Origin: Nitrospira sp.
GTDB taxonomy: Bacteria; Nitrospirota; Nitrospiria; Nitrospirales; Nitrospiraceae
Assembly: GCA_015904075.1 (NCBI GenBank)
Contig: JABMDH010000095.1
Coordinates: 16,581 to 24,233, forward strand
DNA: 7,653 nucleotides
Direction: 5' to 3'
Below are positions 6,862 through 7,653 of the stretch, piece after piece. A model generated the notes under the pieces. The model was not told where the DNA came from, made no database searches, and saw only the letters and a program-made list of their open reading frames with translations. The translations under genes were made by a program, and so were the position numbers. The stretch's first letter is position 1; each line of letters starts with the position of its first letter.

Positions 6862-7212
6862 CTACAGCAGTTTCTCGATAGACTCCGCCGGTCTGGCCAG
6901 CATGGCCTGCTCGCCCTTTTCCACAATCGGCCGTTGAATTAAATCCGGGTGTGTCACCATCAGGTCGAGCAGCTCGTCGTCTGATAGGGATTTTTTTGCC
7001 AGCCCGAGTTCCTTGTAGAGATCTTCCTTTGTGCGTAGCACGTCTTTGGGAGACAGGCCGGCCTTTTTTAAGAGGCTTTTCAGCTGCCCTTTGGTGAAGC
7101 GCTGTTCATAATAGTTGATCGCCTTGAAGGGTTTTCCGCTCTCCTTCAACAGCCGCACGGCTTCGCGGCAGGTGGAACAGGTGGGTTTCTGATAGATCGT
7201 AATGTCGGCCAT
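6862..7212 (-). CDS. ArsC/Spx-family thiol reductase (arsenate reductase-like)
   Basis: The 116-residue product is a small thioredoxin-fold protein of the ArsC/Spx family. It opens with ITIYQKPTCSTCREAVRLLKESG, placing C12 where E. coli R773 ArsC has its catalytic cysteine and adding C15 to form a CxxC as in Spx-like members. R60 (VLRTKED), R94 (LIQRPIV) and R107 (LARPAE) fall at the numbers of the three oxyanion-binding arginines of R773 ArsC, which favours an arsenate reductase-like role. The CxxC suggests an intramolecular disulfide, so the reductant may be thioredoxin. No arsR, arsB or acr3 gene is nearby, so a role in arsenic resistance is not supported by context, and a general thiol reductase or regulator remains possible. 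A good SD, AGGAG (minus strand, 7222-7218), lies five bases before the ATG. Confidence 0.9.
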   Translation of the reverse strand: MADITIYQKPTCSTCREAVRLLKESGKPFKAINYYEQRFTKGQLKSLLKKAGLSPKDVLRTKEDLYKELGLAKKSLSDDELLDLMVTHPDLIQRPIVEKGEQAMLARPAESIEKLL

Positions 7213-7238
7213 AGAGACTCCTTGGTGATCGGTCTGCC

Positions 7239-7268
7239 TTGACGATATTTTTCACGCTGTGCTAGGTC
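7239..7268 (+). promoter_or_regulatory. Candidate promoter for the gene at 7300
   Basis: TTGACG (7239-7244) is followed after 18 bases by TAGGTC (7263-7268), with TG one base before the -10 (7260-7261). The -10 itself is weak. The geometry is the same as in the promoter proposed for the DUF255 gene. Initiation near 7275 would give a leader of about 25 bases to the ATG at 7300. TATCAT at 7270-7275 is a better -10 match but lacks a good -35. Confidence 0.35.
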
Positions 7269-7299
7269 TTATCATGATGTGTCTTCGCGGGAACGATGT

Positions 7300-7653
7300 A
7301 TGCCGTTAGCAGGAACAAGCTCATCCGGTCAGTATTCGTGCGCCACAGCGTCGCAGCATACGCTAAAAGATCTCCGCATCAAACGCAAAGGCCAGCCGGT
7401 GGTGGTGCTTGGCCATCTGCTGGATCGCAAAGGCCAGGAAGCTGCCTTTGAGGCGTTTAATGACCGCATTGCCCTCGTCAAGTTCAGCGACGGCGGATTG
7501 TTGGGCTACGACCCGATCGAACTCTTGCTCCCTACCGAGATCGACGACAAGGGCATCGCCTATTTTGAAATCCGTCCCTGCCGCACCTGCCAGGTTCTGT
7601 TTCCCCTCACGCTCGAAGAAGCGGAACTGGAGGACGAGCCGTCGCAATGTCAG
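7300..7653 (+). CDS. Unrecognised protein with CxxC motif, cut by right edge
   Basis: An open plus-strand frame of 118 codons runs from the ATG at 7300 off the right edge. GGGA (7289-7292) lies seven bases upstream as a modest SD, and a candidate promoter lies further up. I do not recognise the family. After a low-complexity start (SSSGQYSCATASQH), the sequence looks like a folded domain rich in beta-strand residues: LKDLRIKRKGQPVVVLGHLL, then IALVKFSDGGLLGYDPIELLLP, then IAYFEIRPCRTCQVLFPLTLEEAELEDE. C94 and C97 form a CxxC, and C117 near the edge could be one of another pair, so a zinc- or metal-binding knuckle is possible. The frame has codon-like composition and a coherent protein sequence, unlike the antisense frame over the same bases. 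It is divergent from the ArsC-like gene with 87 bases between the starts. The start may in fact be further downstream. Confidence 0.65.
   Translation, partial: MPLAGTSSSGQYSCATASQHTLKDLRIKRKGQPVVVLGHLLDRKGQEAAFEAFNDRIALVKFSDGGLLGYDPIELLLPTEIDDKGIAYFEIRPCRTCQVLFPLTLEEAELEDEPSQCQ

Noticed and set aside
6991..6997. Seven-T run (A7 in the sense of the ArsC-like gene), a possible slippage site
   Set aside because: The reading frame is intact and full length through the run, and there is no overlapping alternative product to suggest programmed frameshifting.
7363..7647. Minus-strand open frame of 94 codons
   Set aside because: It overlaps the more coherent plus-strand frame starting at 7300, which has an SD and a promoter candidate. 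It is not fully excluded, because the plus-strand gene is incomplete.

Overview
This is a GC-rich, gene-dense bacterial chromosomal window (roughly 60% G+C by eye) with six intact or nearly intact genes and a partial gene at the right edge. The gene set and the TTCACGAGATAC-type intergenic repeat remind me of Nitrospira and related Nitrospirota. That assignment is an inference from memory of such genomes and was not tested by any search. No rRNA, tRNA, CRISPR array, insertion sequence or prophage gene is visible. No gene-free stretch exceeds 300 bases; the longest is the 191-base gap at 1784-1974.

Layout. (1) 2-1783, minus strand: a thioredoxin-fold/DUF255 (YyaL/SSP411-type) protein whose C-terminus lies off the left edge. 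(2) 1784-1974: a divergent intergenic region holding a promoter for each flanking gene and a compact REP-like inverted repeat. (3) 1975-3423, plus: a malic enzyme with an N-terminal ACT domain. (4) 3540-4172 and 4187-5380, plus: a probable two-gene operon encoding a coiled-coil protein with a C-terminal J-domain, then ribonuclease D. (5) 5508-6854, plus: a polytopic membrane protein with a degenerate GGDEF domain. (6) 6862-7212, minus: an ArsC/Spx-family reductase, convergent with the GGDEF gene and only 7 bases from its stop. (7) 7300-7653, plus: the start of an unrecognised CxxC-containing protein, divergent from the arsC-like gene and cut by the right edge.

The genes are mostly housekeeping or regulatory and do not form one obvious pathway. 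Redox proteins recur (the DUF255 thioredoxin fold with CHWC, and the ArsC-like CSTC protein), but nothing shows that they work together. The malic enzyme links malate and pyruvate, and its ACT domain suggests small-molecule control. The J-domain/RNase D pair is the only convincing operon.

The points most worth a second look are the REP-like repeat whose right arm appears to supply the -35 of the malic enzyme promoter, a shared TTGACG-N18-TAGG promoter architecture with TG one base before the -10, the GGDEF domain that has lost several active-site residues, and the J-domain/RNase D pairing. I see no clear sign of a wholly new multi-gene system.
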